A DNA stretch of 64,000 nucleotides. Source: Agarophyton chilense. Lineage: Eukaryota > Rhodophyta > Florideophyceae > Gracilariales > Gracilariaceae. The stretch spans positions 372,001-436,000 of the forward strand of contig JARGXX010000075.1 in NCBI GenBank assembly GCA_030374765.1. Reading direction: 5' to 3'. The position numbers were made by a program, and so were the translations under genes. A model generated the notes under the pieces. That model saw nothing but the letters and a program-made list of their open reading frames with translations. It was not told the origin of the DNA and did no database searches. Shown piece by piece: positions 19,742 to 30,411 of the stretch (position 1 is its first letter; the number at the start of each line of letters is the position of its first letter).

Positions 19742-19839
19742 ATAGTTTGACTAAAACCCCGGTCCCCCAACTTATCAACGTGGAAAATAATAATCTCAAT
19801 AGTTCTTCTCCGTTACTAACGTCGTCTGCAAATGTTTTA

Positions 19840-20265
19840 TTACCGAGCGAATGCGTAGGTCATTTTATTTCCGAGTGAAACAATCCAAGACGCCTCTATA
19901 TGGTCGGTTTGAATCTTATCTCCACCTCCTTCGCGGTGCCGGCCGGGCAGTATTAACTGTCTAATGAAGAAAGTCAATGAGTGATCCTTGGTGGGTGTGA
20001 AATCAGATATTATTAAGCAGATGTTTTCAATCACGATTTCTGAAGCTAGTAAGCGAAAGAATTCAAATTTTGCGGTTCTGGTCAGGATTTTGGAAATTTC
20101 TGAATATTCTGGCTGGGCTGCGGAGAAGAATTTTATCTTCTCTGTGTGGGTGAGTCCTGAGAGAGGTAAAAGAAGTCTTTGGAGCTGTTTGTTGGTGTTT
20201 TGCTGTTTGTGTGTGTTGTTGCGGATTGATTGGAGAACTCTCTCAGGACTGTTTTTCTCCTTCAA
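19840..20265 (-). CDS. Unrecognised 141-codon ORF
   Basis: From 20265 a frame encodes a 141-residue protein with a basic, Gln/Asn-rich start (RNNTHKQQNTNKQLQRLL) and a hydrophobic middle (EIVIENICLIISDF). I recognise no domain. It sits between two retroelement remnants and could be chance or part of an element. There is no promoter or codon evidence I can cite. Confidence 0.2.
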   Translation of the reverse strand: MKEKNSPERVLQSIRNNTHKQQNTNKQLQRLLLPLSGLTHTEKIKFFSAAQPEYSEISKILTRTAKFEFFRLLASEIVIENICLIISDFTPTKDHSLTFFIRQLILPGRHREGGGDKIQTDHIEASWIVSLGNKMTYAFAR

Positions 20266-20404
20266 TCTACATAGATACTACACGTGGCCAAATGGACACG
20301 ACGGACAGCTGTAAGAAGCTCGGCGTTTGACAAATCTCCGAAGCAAGCGAGAGGCAGCAAGTCTTGCTAAAATAGAAGCCTGTATCATTGGATCGTTTGG
20401 GGTC

Positions 20405-20638
20405 ATGAGAGCCCGGCGTGTATTGGCAGTTGAAGTCGCTCTACGGCGCTTGGCAGCCGTCATTATGGCGAAGAACTCAGGCAACTGGGATGCTGCTCGC
20501 GAGCTAGGGGAGGATGACAACGAGTTAGTGCCGGAGAAATATCGACGAAGGCTGCATAAATCTGCAAAATTACGTCATGAACTCGCGGGACGCTCCCGAA
20601 AAGATAAGTCTGCCCCGGGTGACGGGAAGACGAATTAG
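20405..20638 (+). CDS. Gag-like basic ORF of the YR element
   Basis: The open frame starts after a TAA near 20310; its first ATG is at 20405. It encodes about 77 residues rich in Arg and Lys (RRRLHKSAKLRHELAGRSRKDK) and ends at TAG 20636-20638. It is in the same frame as the following RT ORF. The basic composition fits a nucleic-acid-binding Gag, but no zinc finger is present and the assignment rests on position. Confidence 0.35.
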   Translation: MRARRVLAVEVALRRLAAVIMAKNSGNWDAARELGEDDNELVPEKYRRRLHKSAKLRHELAGRSRKDKSAPGDGKTN

Positions 20639-20689
20639 GGAGTTCATTTAATAAGACAACAACAACAACATCTCGGGGAATTTGGAGTA

Positions 20690-22581
20690 GTGGACATGCG
20701 GGACTTGCTTCCCCTACAGTGGGCGATCCCAGGTGGATCTGGGCATGTGCAAGAACAAGCTAGTATGAATAGTCGACTAAGGCAGCGCTACGCAAAGCGA
20801 CGCATGCTGGACACGGTTACTCGAAGACTTGTATTAGGGCTGAATGGCCTATATGCCGGGCATGTCTTCTCTCTAGAACTTCAAGGTGAGGAGAGAAACG
20901 CGGTTCAACGGGTAGCGACCCTTTTTGCGAGACATCGGGGAGGCAGCATGCCACCGATATTATTTCGATGCGGCGGCTGCCGTCGTTAGGATGAAGGCAT
21001 ATTTTATTATGGTGAAAAGCACTCCTGGGAGCTTATCAACCCTGATCTGGTGTCACTGCCGGTCGAAGGATTGGCGGCGTCTGCGGACGTCTTGGCATTA
21101 CTGCCAGAAGAAATTCGGGTCGCTTATGAGTGGCGAGACTCACAAGTGAAACCGAAACGGGAAAGGGAGGCCCTCCAGAAGCCCTTCTGTGGGGTCGAAG
21201 GAGGAGCATACAAAAGGCTTGTTGAAAAGCTGGAGGGAGTGGGAATAATATCGTTGCAAAGGGAACAAGCAGAAGTAACGAATGGAGTTTTTGCAGTCCC
21301 AAAGAAAGAAAAGGGCAGTCAACGCCTAATTATCGATGCGAGAAATGCTAATAACGCATTTTTCGCAGCCCCAGATACACAGTTGCCCAACCCAGCAGAC
21401 CTTGCTAGACTTTATCTGCCTTCAGGCACTAAGATCTATATGGGGAAAACTGATATGGACAACCAGTATCACAGAATGAAGATGCCTGAGTGGTCACGGA
21501 CATTATTTGGTCTGCCCAGTATCAGCTCTGGAGACTCGCAGTTGTTCCCTGTTGTCTGTTCGATGCCGATAGGATGGTCTCATCCCGTCTACATAGCTCA
21601 GAATGTGCACAGGTTTCTGCTTGAGAGAGCCGGGTTGAGACAAGAGGATTGGATACCGGATGTGATCGAGGTTTCGGCTTTCGTTATGGGGCGTACGTCG
21701 ATGATTATTTTTCTTTGGGTACCAGTTTGGAGAAAAGCGTACAGAATCTGAGAGTGGTTGTCGAAGAGTCCAGGAAGAGTAATCTGCCCTCCAAACCACA
21801 AAAAATATCGGGGCCAGGAGAGAGTGAGTTTACGGAAGTCCTAGGCATTGAAGTACACCTCAATGGCCTTCTGATGCCCGACGCAGTAAAGTTGCGTAAA
21901 CTAATAGGGTTAACGGAAGCGGTCATAGGTAGGAGAAGATGGAATGTGAAAATGCTACAGCGACTGTTAGGCAAGTGGGCGTGGTTTTTGTTGCCCCAAC
22001 GTCCCCTGTTCTCAGTTTTATCCGCGGTATACAAGTTGAACCGAGCAGAACACGAGTCCGTGGTGGCCTCAAAAGCCGCCAAGCAAGAATTATCTTTGCT
22101 CGTTGCTCTCTCACCATTAATGCGCGTTGATTTAACTAGAGAATTTGCGGAGACGGTACTTTGCGTTGATGCCAGTTTCTGGGGAGGAGGCGTCGTTTAC
22201 ACGACGACAGAAACCCCTCTCTGGCTGCTGAAAGCGTCCGCAGATGATAAAGTACAATGGATTAACGCACAACCATGGAAGCTGGCTATTAGACACAAAT
22301 GGCATAAAAAATCACCCATCCATATCCTCGAGGGGGAAGCGTGCTTTTTAAGGCTTCGATGGGCACTTCGACACCGAAAACAATTTGGCAAGCGTCTGAT
22401 AATCTTCATTGACAACCAGGCTCTTATCGTAGCCTTGAAGAAAGGACGCAGCAGTGTGTGCAGTTTTAACCGGATTTGTCGTAGAGTCGCGGTTTTGCTC
22501 TTGGCTGGCAACATGAGACTGGAACCATTTTACGTGCCGTCAGTAAATAATCCTGCTGATGAACCCTCCAGGCCTGTTTGA
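20690..22581 (+). pseudogene. YR-element reverse transcriptase and RNase H
   Basis: The frame from 20690 is interrupted by TAG at 20987-20989, reopens (FYYGEKHSWELINPDLVSL), then needs a one-base shift near 21690. RT motifs: GVFAVPKKEKGSQRLIIDAR, KTDMDNQYHRMKMP (motif A Asp) and YVDDYFSLG (catalytic DD). RNase H follows with VDASFWGGGV, ILEGEACF, FIDNQAL and NPADEPSRPV, so all four acidic positions are kept. The form of RT and the RNase H ending fit DIRS-type elements rather than Ty3. The protein would copy element RNA; the frame breaks rule out normal expression. Confidence 0.8.
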
Positions 22582-23562
22582 TCTAGCCAACAAGAGGGTA
22601 AAACCAAGCACTCTCCAAAATTACCGTAAAAACTTGCAACACTTTGTTGAATGGTTGAAAACACTGGATGATTCTGAAAGAAAGTACTATACGGCACAGG
22701 AGGTGGACAGGTTGTTCAGGAGGTGTTGTGTGGAGCGGCACAGGGCAAACCCAAACCTGCAGTGGGTCCAAGCGGCCCAAACCAAAGCAGGGTTAGAATT
22801 CTTCTACCCGAATTTAGTTGGGAAACTACCCTTGTCGGGACTAAGTATCCAAGGGTGAGTAAAAGCTAGGCGGGTACAGCATCATGGGGTTTGCCCTGAA
22901 CCGGTTGCTTATGCAATAGCACTCGACCTGGTTCGGCATGGACAACCGGACATAGGCGTGGGAGTACTGATGCTGTTCGATGGATATCTCCATCTGGGGA
23001 ATCTTTTGGGACTTGGAATGGACGATATTGTGATACTGGATCTATCAAGGAAGCCGCACTATGGAAGGATGAACATTTCTATTTTAAAGTGCGGCCGAAA
23101 CGAGGCAGTAACAATGCGCCCATATTTATGGCAGTATTGTTGTCTCGATTGATAGAAAAGAAAAGGGTATTAAGGGAACACAAGTTTTTTAAAATGCCTC
23201 CAGCACGATTTAGGGAGCATTTTCGGCGTGCCGCTGCGCGACTTTCAATAACACAAATTGTTACCCCTCACATGCTGCGTTTTGGCGGTGCCACAACCGA
23301 TAAACTTTATGGTCGCCTCGCCGACCATAAAATAAAGAACAGAGTTCGTTGGGCGTCAGATAAGAACTTTAAACTCTACATACAGCCCCACAAGTTGTAT
23401 GGGTTCATGAAAACTTTGACAGACGCCCAGCGACTTCAGTTCGAGGCGGCTATTGCCAGAGCAGCAACGTTATTAAACGTTACGCCACCCGCTTGGGTTG
23501 GGGGTCGGGAGAACGTGCAAGCACTAGAGGAAGCTAGGAGTAGAAATAAAGGGAGGCTCTAG
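22559..23562 (+). pseudogene. YR-element tyrosine recombinase
   Basis: ATG 22559 lies within the end of the RNase H frame. The N-terminal core-binding region (KPSTLQNYRKNLQHFVEWL) is followed, after frame breaks at about 22858 and 23089, by the catalytic region. The box I segment reads FDGYLHLGNLLGLGMDDI, where DIRS recombinases have an Arg at the His (CAT for CGT). The later motifs are intact: HMLRFGGATT (H-x-x-R), RVRWASD and KLYIQ with the presumed nucleophile Tyr. This enzyme would integrate a circular element intermediate. The altered box I residue and frame breaks make it inactive here. Confidence 0.78.
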
Positions 23563-24993
23563 GACTTAGTGATTTCTCGGTGGGTCAATTTCAGTTTTGG
23601 ACGGAAAATTGATCAGAATCAAAAAGCTCTGTTTAAAATCAATAAGTTCTGAAAAATTCTGATTTTCGGACCTCATCGGGACTTCTTGGGTCCTGGAGTA
23701 GTATGGCGTGGAGATGGGTTTGACGGAGGATGGGTTAAACCGGCTAGGGCTAGGTAGACTTAGGCGCTTGCATGGGCTTCGCGTGGAATTACAATTAATG
23801 AAGCTTTACAATAAATCCTTAGAAATGTTGTTGTTTCAAATAGTATTCCTTTTGTTTAAGCGCGAGCGGTGAACGAGTGTAGTTCTATTAGCATACGAAC
23901 GTAGAGAGCTGGCTAGATTGTTGCAAGTAGGAAATGTATATGAAGACCTGTTTCCCACGGATTTGACTTCCGAAGATAAACACCAGCTTCTTTCAGACGC
24001 TTTGACTTGGAAATCGCAATGCTACAAAAGTGTATACAATGATTTCCACAGTGAAACCCAGCAGCTATTGGAAAGTATTCCTAAGATTCAGGACTCCCCC
24101 AGGTGGTCTCAAACACAATCAAGGAATTTTACATATTCTGCAGCCCCCCCCCCCCCCCCCATGGAATCGTCACTCAGATCGGGAGAGTTCCAGTGCCCAA
24201 CCAGCTTCTGAAGAATGGTATCAAGCGAAAAACGACGCCGGGAGGATGTGCCCTCGACATTCTTCCCTCATTCCCTCTTATCATCAGAGAGACATAGCAC
24301 AACCTCCCTTGCCTGCCCCCACATATTGGGTCCCAACTTGATTATGGAATTCCTCCGCCGAAGTCAAAAAGGACAGCGATACATAGACAACCTTAATTTG
24401 TGAAAGAGCAAAAGAAATAACCCCCCGGGCAGAGCAAGAAGTGCGACACATTGCCTTTTATCTTCACACAATCATTCTACAGTACAATGGAAATGTAGAT
24501 TAAGCTGTCACAGACAAGATTTGGATGGAGATAGACATCACGGGCCTGTTTTGCATCATCAACGTGAAACAATACTTCCAGCCGAACATTCTTCTTAGCT
24601 GTTTCTCTCACTGGAGAAACTACAAACATCTTTTGGAGGTCACGGAGTCAGGGCGATTGACGAGCCTGTACCTCTACCAAGATCTCAACAAGTACGCAAT
24701 GTAATCCACGAAAGCAGCCGCCGCGATGCAGACACACGCTAAATAACATTCGAAGAAGACGGGAGAACGCTGAGATCACTAAAAGAATCGCATGACAAAA
24801 GCAGACTCCAAGATCGAGTAAATCCCGGCCAAGAACCTTCCTGCTCCACGCGTTTCCCTTTCACAAACCTTGTCTCCTCACAGCCTCGGTCATAACTTCC
24901 CTGAATCTTCTTCTTGATGGAATTTCTTCCCCTCTGCAATCTCAAGCACCTAAAGGCACCTCCAAAGCTGCCGCTGGATCCATAATTCGGCGA
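23563..24993. other. 1.4 kb without a supported gene; contains a C17 tract
   Basis: An open frame at 23918-24211 (+) encodes an unrecognised 97-residue sequence. It leads into a run of 17 C at 24144-24160, directly followed by ATGGAATCG. The remainder has short frames only. Part of this could be the upstream, gag-like portion of the RT remnant that follows, but I cannot support it. Confidence 0.35.
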
Positions 24994-26940
24994 GTGAACT
25001 CCTTGAAAAAGACAACACCTCCAAACTTTTTGCTTCTCTTTCAAACCTCTCGTCTCTCAATGCGTCACACCTATACGTTCTCCGTGATTGGGAAGCATGC
25101 CTGCTGGTCTACCATCCGTCAACCGCTGTCGACATTTGCTGCCCTCCTTGTGCTGAATTTGCGCTTGATCGATGTTGCGAAGATCGATGTTCTTCAAACT
25201 CTGAAAATCCTTGCCCCAACTTGGAAACGTTATATGCCCCCACACATTGCTCCTGCCTTCTCCCACCCTGATCTGGCATATTTCAAAATTCTCCTACCGG
25301 CAGAGCTCTCGGAAAATCAGTTTCTCCCGAAGTCACGCGTTCATGCCGAGCCTGGTAATTATTCCCCGTTGCTCACCAAGTTACAGAGTTCTAGAATGAT
25401 GTGCTAGTCTGTAGTTCACAAAGAAGCACACCACTACCAACAACTGTCAGACTCCATTACAATGACTCTATTTGCGGTTGTTAATGACTCAAAAAAAGAT
25501 AGACTTATAAGCTGGCCTCGGCTGCAGATTGCTTCCATGCCTCAACCTCCATCGGTTGATCTTCCGACGCCTGATACTTTCAGCAACAGCAAAATGTCAT
25601 CCATTAATCACCCCTCGCCATTTTTCTTCGATATATGCACCATATTTCACTCAATCCGCCTTCCCAGATCGTTCGGTCGACTACTGCCAATGAAAACCGC
25701 CCAATTTTCTCTTTTCGATGAGCAAACGCAACATGCCGTCCCACAAGAAACTCAAACCAAAACTCTCCCATCTGATTTTGTTTGGCCGTTGCAGGCCATA
25801 CTGCCCATGAGCTTTACATTGAGCGTATCAGTGGCCCATAACTTGGCAAAAGCTTTTCTCGAAATCTCTTACTCAACAGCCCGAGCCAAGATCTCCAAAC
25901 ATCGCCGTCCTCCGCTTCAATTCATGACCCTCTTGAAAACATGCGGTACCGTGCATATACGATGTAGAGACCTGCTCTTTCTCCGTATTTTAGACGACAT
26001 TAATGCAATCTAAGCGGAATGGCTCTCAAGAGAAACCATAGTTTATAACCGTGAGTGTGATAAGGTTTTGTTTCTTCACGGTCTTCTACGCAAGCCACCA
26101 AAGTCCAGCCTTCTTGACGTCGTTGTGATCGACTGTCCACCGTATATCGGATGGAAAGGGTACCTAAAAGGAAATTTAATTCGACCAGACCCTGAGAAGC
26201 TTCTCCAACACATATCTCTTGCAGCGCCATCTTCCAAAGTTTTTCATAAGACCCTGGTACAACTTCGTTCACTCCCAGCCGCCTTTTCTGGCTCGCGCTC
26301 GCTAGAAGACCAGCTATATCATTTCTCAAGCTGACATTTCTCGTAACCCACCGTATTGTAACCCCAGCCAAAGCTCTCCAGCTTGCTGCCCAAAGCGAAG
26401 TCACAGCGCTTTCCGCCATGCTTCCACTAACCAGAGTCTACTCAAATCTAAATATCTGGTCCATTATTGTGGCATTTGACGCGAGCTAAACAGTGGCAGT
26501 TATATCTTTAACTTTAGTCGCTCAGCGTGCAGAGGATTTTATGCATGACCTTACCGCCCGCGGAAACATTATCACAGAGCTGAAACACATAAATTACACA
26601 CCATCGTCAAGTATTGTAAGTGTTCTACAGAATGTTCTCACATATGGCGTCGGCCACAACATAGACATGGCTCAGAAGGCTATGCAGGTGTGCTCAAAAT
26701 GGAATGGACCGTCTCTCATGAAATCAAACGGAAACTTTTGGTTTTTTTCTCTGACTCAACATCTACGATCGGGGCTTTCACCAAAAGACGATCCTCATCT
26801 GCCAACCTCGCCCTTTCTAACCGCCGATTTGCGACTATAACCTTAGCCCATGATTTGTACCCTCGTCTCCTATCAATACCATCCCGTCTCAACCCCGCTA
26901 CTAGAAACTTATATACATTTGGTAGTGGTAACGAAGAGTA
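24994..26940 (+). pseudogene. Degenerate reverse transcriptase and RNase H of unassigned type
   Basis: Within 25462-26013 the motif order suggests an RT: FAVVNDSKKDRLISWPRLQ (fingers, with LISW where most RTs have RLIxDxR), FFFDICTIFHSIRLP (motif A Asp), LPMSFTLSVSVAHNLA (motif B) and FLRILDDINAI (motif C, DD). Downstream, SIIVAFDASE at about 26460, and in another frame FFSDSTSTIGAFTKRRSS and IPSRLNPA (26690-26940), resemble an RNase H. The linker 26000-26340 is open but unrecognised. Several stops separate the pieces. The RT class is uncertain, though the RNase H ending recalls DIRS-type elements. Confidence 0.45.
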
Positions 26941-27015
26941 GACTGTGTATTGAACAGATATAACAACAGTTAACAGTTTATATCTTAAAAGGGATCAATA
27001 ACGGGATGGATAAAG

Positions 27016-28304
27016 TCAGAGTCTGTCAGGTCTTATATGGTGAACGAATCTACTTAGTGGCAACAACTGATGCCAAGTCATACCAAGTAAAAAGTCGTAT
27101 CTACTTTCAGCTACGATCCATGGCGACGCGTATGTGTGCTCTCCGGTCCGCACCGAAGCAGTAACCATTGAATTTCTCATTTCCACAGAATCTTCCTTCG
27201 AATGGTTAATATGCATACTAGTCAGATTCATATTGAGAAAATCTATGTGTAGCGAGGCGAATGCCTTTGACACAACGTTCGTGTTACATCCATCATCTGT
27301 CAAGATCGATACGGGTATCCCCTCCAATGCCCCCTTCAATACAATCAATGCTGCACATTGCACAGAACAGTTTGCAGAACCGACCTGGCTTTGAAAAGAC
27401 ACATTTTGACTTGTATAAGGTTCTTTCGACCGGTGTTTACTTCCGAAAGAACCTCTTAGTTTTCCGCACTATCTTAATCCTCCTGCAGGACATTAGACCC
27501 CACTTCCACATTAGTAATATTTCCCTTCTGGTTCCCATTGTCACAGCGGTGTTTGTAGGGACGACATCCCGGGTTATGGAAGGTAAAGAATGGGTTGTTC
27601 TTTATGTCTTCCAGGCGCTATTTAGATATGTAACGGGAGCGACCTTCTGCATTTCCAATCTCCATTGAGTCGGAAGGTGCGTCGTCCCTTACAGGAGCGA
27701 CCTGATCTTCATAAGATCATCCCATGAATGCTGCCTCCTCTTGCATAGCAAATTTGGTCGCTTCTTCGAAGTCATAGCAATTCGCCTTTTTTACTTCAAA
27801 TTTTAATTTCGCCCATAAGCCGCTTACAAACTCATCCCACTTCTCACTAGCACCAATATCCGGAATGGTAAGAACACTGTTGTGAAAGTCCGACAAGTAG
27901 CATGAAACAGATGACGTCTGCTTAAAATTGCTCAATTTATCTCTGGCCCTTTTCTCATGGTCTTCAGGAACCAATTTCTTCTGAATTGCAGTTACAAACT
28001 GCGCCCCAGATTTCGGTTTGTTCGGAGTATTCACCATTGTATACCACTATATAGCTGCAGTACTAATCAACAGAGTTGAGGCATACGTAATATTGTTTTC
28101 ATCGGTAAGACTCAATCGGCTTTCAAGCTGTACAAGGTTGAAATACTGTTCAACTTTATAGACCCAAGTGTTAACTATCAAATAAAAACGGTCTCCTGAA
28201 AATGTTGCTGGTTTGTTCGGCTTGAGTTTGATCGACACAGCAACATTCCTACGATCATTTCCATCAGTCGTACGGTCCTGAGAACAGTCGTTATCATTAT
28301 TCAT
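27016..28304 (-). pseudogene. Ty3/gypsy gag and protease remnant
   Basis: Three minus-strand pieces follow gag-protease order. At 28304-28047 an N-terminal Gag segment reads KPNKPATFSGDRFYLIVNTW. At 28037-27717 the capsid core reads RARDKLSNFKQTSSVSCYL followed by FVSGLWAKLKFEV, a standard Ty3 Gag pattern. At 27402-27016 a protease piece carries ILTDDGCNTNVVS, with DDG at the active site. Frames change between pieces and the element's RT is not found to the left, so this is a truncated and decayed copy. Confidence 0.7.
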
Positions 28305-28799
28305 GGAACCTTAGAAGCGATGTTTACCAATGGAACAAAGACAATTAACGATGTACTTGTTTTACGGCTGGCACTTCGATGTCTCGACACTACCGAGAGG
28401 AGGTCTGCCAGACGCCTCTATTTAAGAGGTTAAGCCTGATATCGCCACAGCGTCTGCGCTGATTCCAGCCCCGAGTGGGCGACAGCCCTCTCCTGAAATG
28501 GCGGGAGAGTGTAGGTTCGAATAATGCTGTTAAAAACATGTAGAAATAGACATCGGCCATGCAACCTCTTACGTTCGTACCCCTACATACCAGCACTCAG
28601 GAGACGAAGTTTGCATTTATGTACTCTCTTGGATACGTTCCGAATATCGTCTCCACTCGCTGTAGGCTCCTACTGCAACGTAAGTTGCATCTCCCCTGCA
28701 GCGTTCTAGTAAAAACACAGCTTAAAAAACTAACTCACCTCCCTTGGATTCCGAAACTCAGAACATGAGCCTTGTATATATTCACTAAGAATCAGGAAC
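28305..28799. other. Noncoding stretch upstream of the Ty3 gag remnant
   Basis: No gene is seen. CTCTTAAATAG on the minus strand near 28430 could be a TATA-like box of a degraded LTR for the gag remnant. I considered and rejected a tRNA near 28450-28530. Confidence 0.3.
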
Positions 28800-29792
28800 G
28801 GTTACATCCTTAACAGCAGAGCGATCGATGAGGTTTTAGTCCTTTCATCACAGAAACACCTCATCGACGACCTATACGTCCAACTTCTGTTCATGTACAG
28901 AAGCAAGAGGCTGGGCACACTAACGCGCTTTTTAAACTGAACTATCACGCGAACAGCGGAAGGCATAATCATTGCACAACCAGACGCAATCAATTCCGTA
29001 CTACATCAAAGACATTTAGGATAGCAACCCGACTCTGATCCCGTACAACAACATCGAAGTACTGGATCAACAACCCCAAACAAAACCGCTCACCACAAAG
29101 AAAGCCCTCAAATATAGCAGAACCCTGGGTGAAATCCAATATATAAAAGACAGCACATGACCGGATATAGCCTACAAAACGAACCGACTATCCCAACACA
29201 TGGAGATTCTACAGAGCCACCACAACTAATCACTTTCATGCCTTCTTCGCTACGTAAAGGGTATGAAAACTCACGGCCTTTTCTACCCATATCCAGAGAC
29301 CGGCAAAAACGACCAGCTTCAACTTCAAGTCTTCAGCGATGCCGACTTTCCCAATGCTAAAAACCGCAAATCGATCTGTGGCACGGTTAACTGCTTTAAC
29401 ACCCCCCCAATTTCGTGGAAGTCCAGAAAGCAAATCATATTAGCGCTGCTAAACACAGAAGCGGTATATATCGCGGCAACCAAAGCAGCGCGGCATATAA
29501 CATGGCTTTTAAAACTATTATGAGATGCTCAAAATGTTCAGACATTACCCACCCCCATTGTATAAACAATCGCTCCGCACTACTCATAGCAGAGAACCAA
29601 GTCCTCACAAAGCAACGAAAATGCATTGATATAAGTCACCATTTCTTACAACATCATGTAAAAAACAACAATATTCGACTGCACCGCATTCCTACAGCCA
29701 AAAAGAGAGCTGACATCTTCACTCAGCCACTCCATCGAGAACGTTATCAGCAGCTTCGAGACACACTCAATGTCATAACCCGCCCGTCATAA
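28800..29792 (+). pseudogene. Copia RT-RNase H remnant, same lineage as the intact copia element
   Basis: The piece around 28830-29010 (EVLVLSSQKHLIDDLYV ... KRLGTLTRFLN) aligns motif by motif with the intact element's DDFLVTATDTQLITDLY ... KRLGHPTKYLN. A Trp codon following LN has become TGA. RNase H motifs follow at 29330-29520 (VFSDADFPNAKNRKS, PPISWKSRKQI, LLNTEAVYIAA). The C-terminal tail at 29540-29792 reads IDISHHFLQHHV ... RADIFTQPLHRERY. Several frame breaks are present. No LTR was found on either side, so it is a fragment. Confidence 0.75.
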
Positions 29793-30163
29793 AAATGTGA
29801 TGCAGCAACCGGAGACTGTCAAACAACAACACAAACACTTGCTGCACCACATTTTTAGATGTCAAACAGCATTACAGTACAGATAACAGTAGATAAGAAC
29901 GATGACGACGACGAACTCAAGTAAAGACAAGTGATAGTGCCTTTCACTTACAGTTTCAATGATTCAAATGTCATGAACAAAAAATTCTTAAATATGTACC
30001 GCTTTTTGCGACTTGTACCTACTGACCACTTTTTTAATCCTCATGAGATATTGTGTGTCGTATAAGTTGTAATTCGGATGCTGTCACGTTTTTTTATCTG
30101 GTGTAATGCTTTTAAAGAACTGCGTTCATAAAAGGTCGAGGCAATTGGGAAGTCGTTATCATC
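29793..30163. other. Noncoding gap between copia remnants
   Basis: This is A/T-rich sequence with no convincing open frame, repeat or RNA gene. Confidence 0.5.
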
Positions 30164-30168
30164 GTAGA

Positions 30169-30395
30169 TATGAATGTCGACAGCTAGTGACAGGATGCCA
30201 TGTATTGCGCACGCGAGCACTCACGTGCTCTGACGCCCGTTCCGACTTGCATTCGTAGTTAGGGCATTTACATGAGCATTTAAAATTGTCGACATAATCA
30301 CGGCAAGACGACTCAGCAGGTCAACTGACTACACTGAGGTGCGCACTCGAGTTGTCTAAAAAAACAGCTACACTTGCTACCCCGCTCAATACTTA
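30169..30395 (+). repeat. 5' LTR of old copia element
   Basis: This 227-bp repeat begins TATGAATGTCGACAGC and ends GCTCAATACTTA. It contains a short inverted repeat, GAGCAC-TCAC-GTGCTC. It pairs with 34546-34773. Confidence 0.88.
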
Positions 30396-30411
30396 GGGAT
30401 GAGACCAGCAC
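30396..30411 (+). promoter_or_regulatory. Degraded initiator tRNA-Met type primer-binding site overlapping the gag ATG
   Basis: Directly after the LTR the sequence GGGATGAGACCAGCAC resembles GGGTTATGGGCCCAGCAC, the complement of the initiator tRNA-Met anticodon arm. It has two bases missing and two substitutions. The ATG of the first gag frame (30399) lies inside it, as in the intact copia element. Confidence 0.5.

Larger units (their letters stand above)
20327..23562 (+). mobile_element. Decayed DIRS-like (tyrosine recombinase) retrotransposon
   Basis: Three coding segments in order match the DIRS layout: a small basic gag-like ORF (to 20638), an RT-RNase H ORF (20690-22581), and a tyrosine recombinase ORF whose ATG (22559) overlaps the RNase H stop region. 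There is no DDE integrase and no LTR, as expected of YR elements. Frame breaks and at least one altered catalytic residue show it is dead. I found no clear terminal repeats, so both boundaries are the limits of coding similarity only. Confidence 0.75.

Noticed and set aside
24144-24160. C17 run and the G12 run at 35557-35568 as functional elements
   Set aside because: Simple homopolymers with no context; they may be slippage products or assembly uncertainty.
28440-28530. tRNA-Ser-like sequence (CCCCGAGTGG and GGTTCGAAT)
   Set aside because: The acceptor and T stems do not pair and the spacing is wrong.
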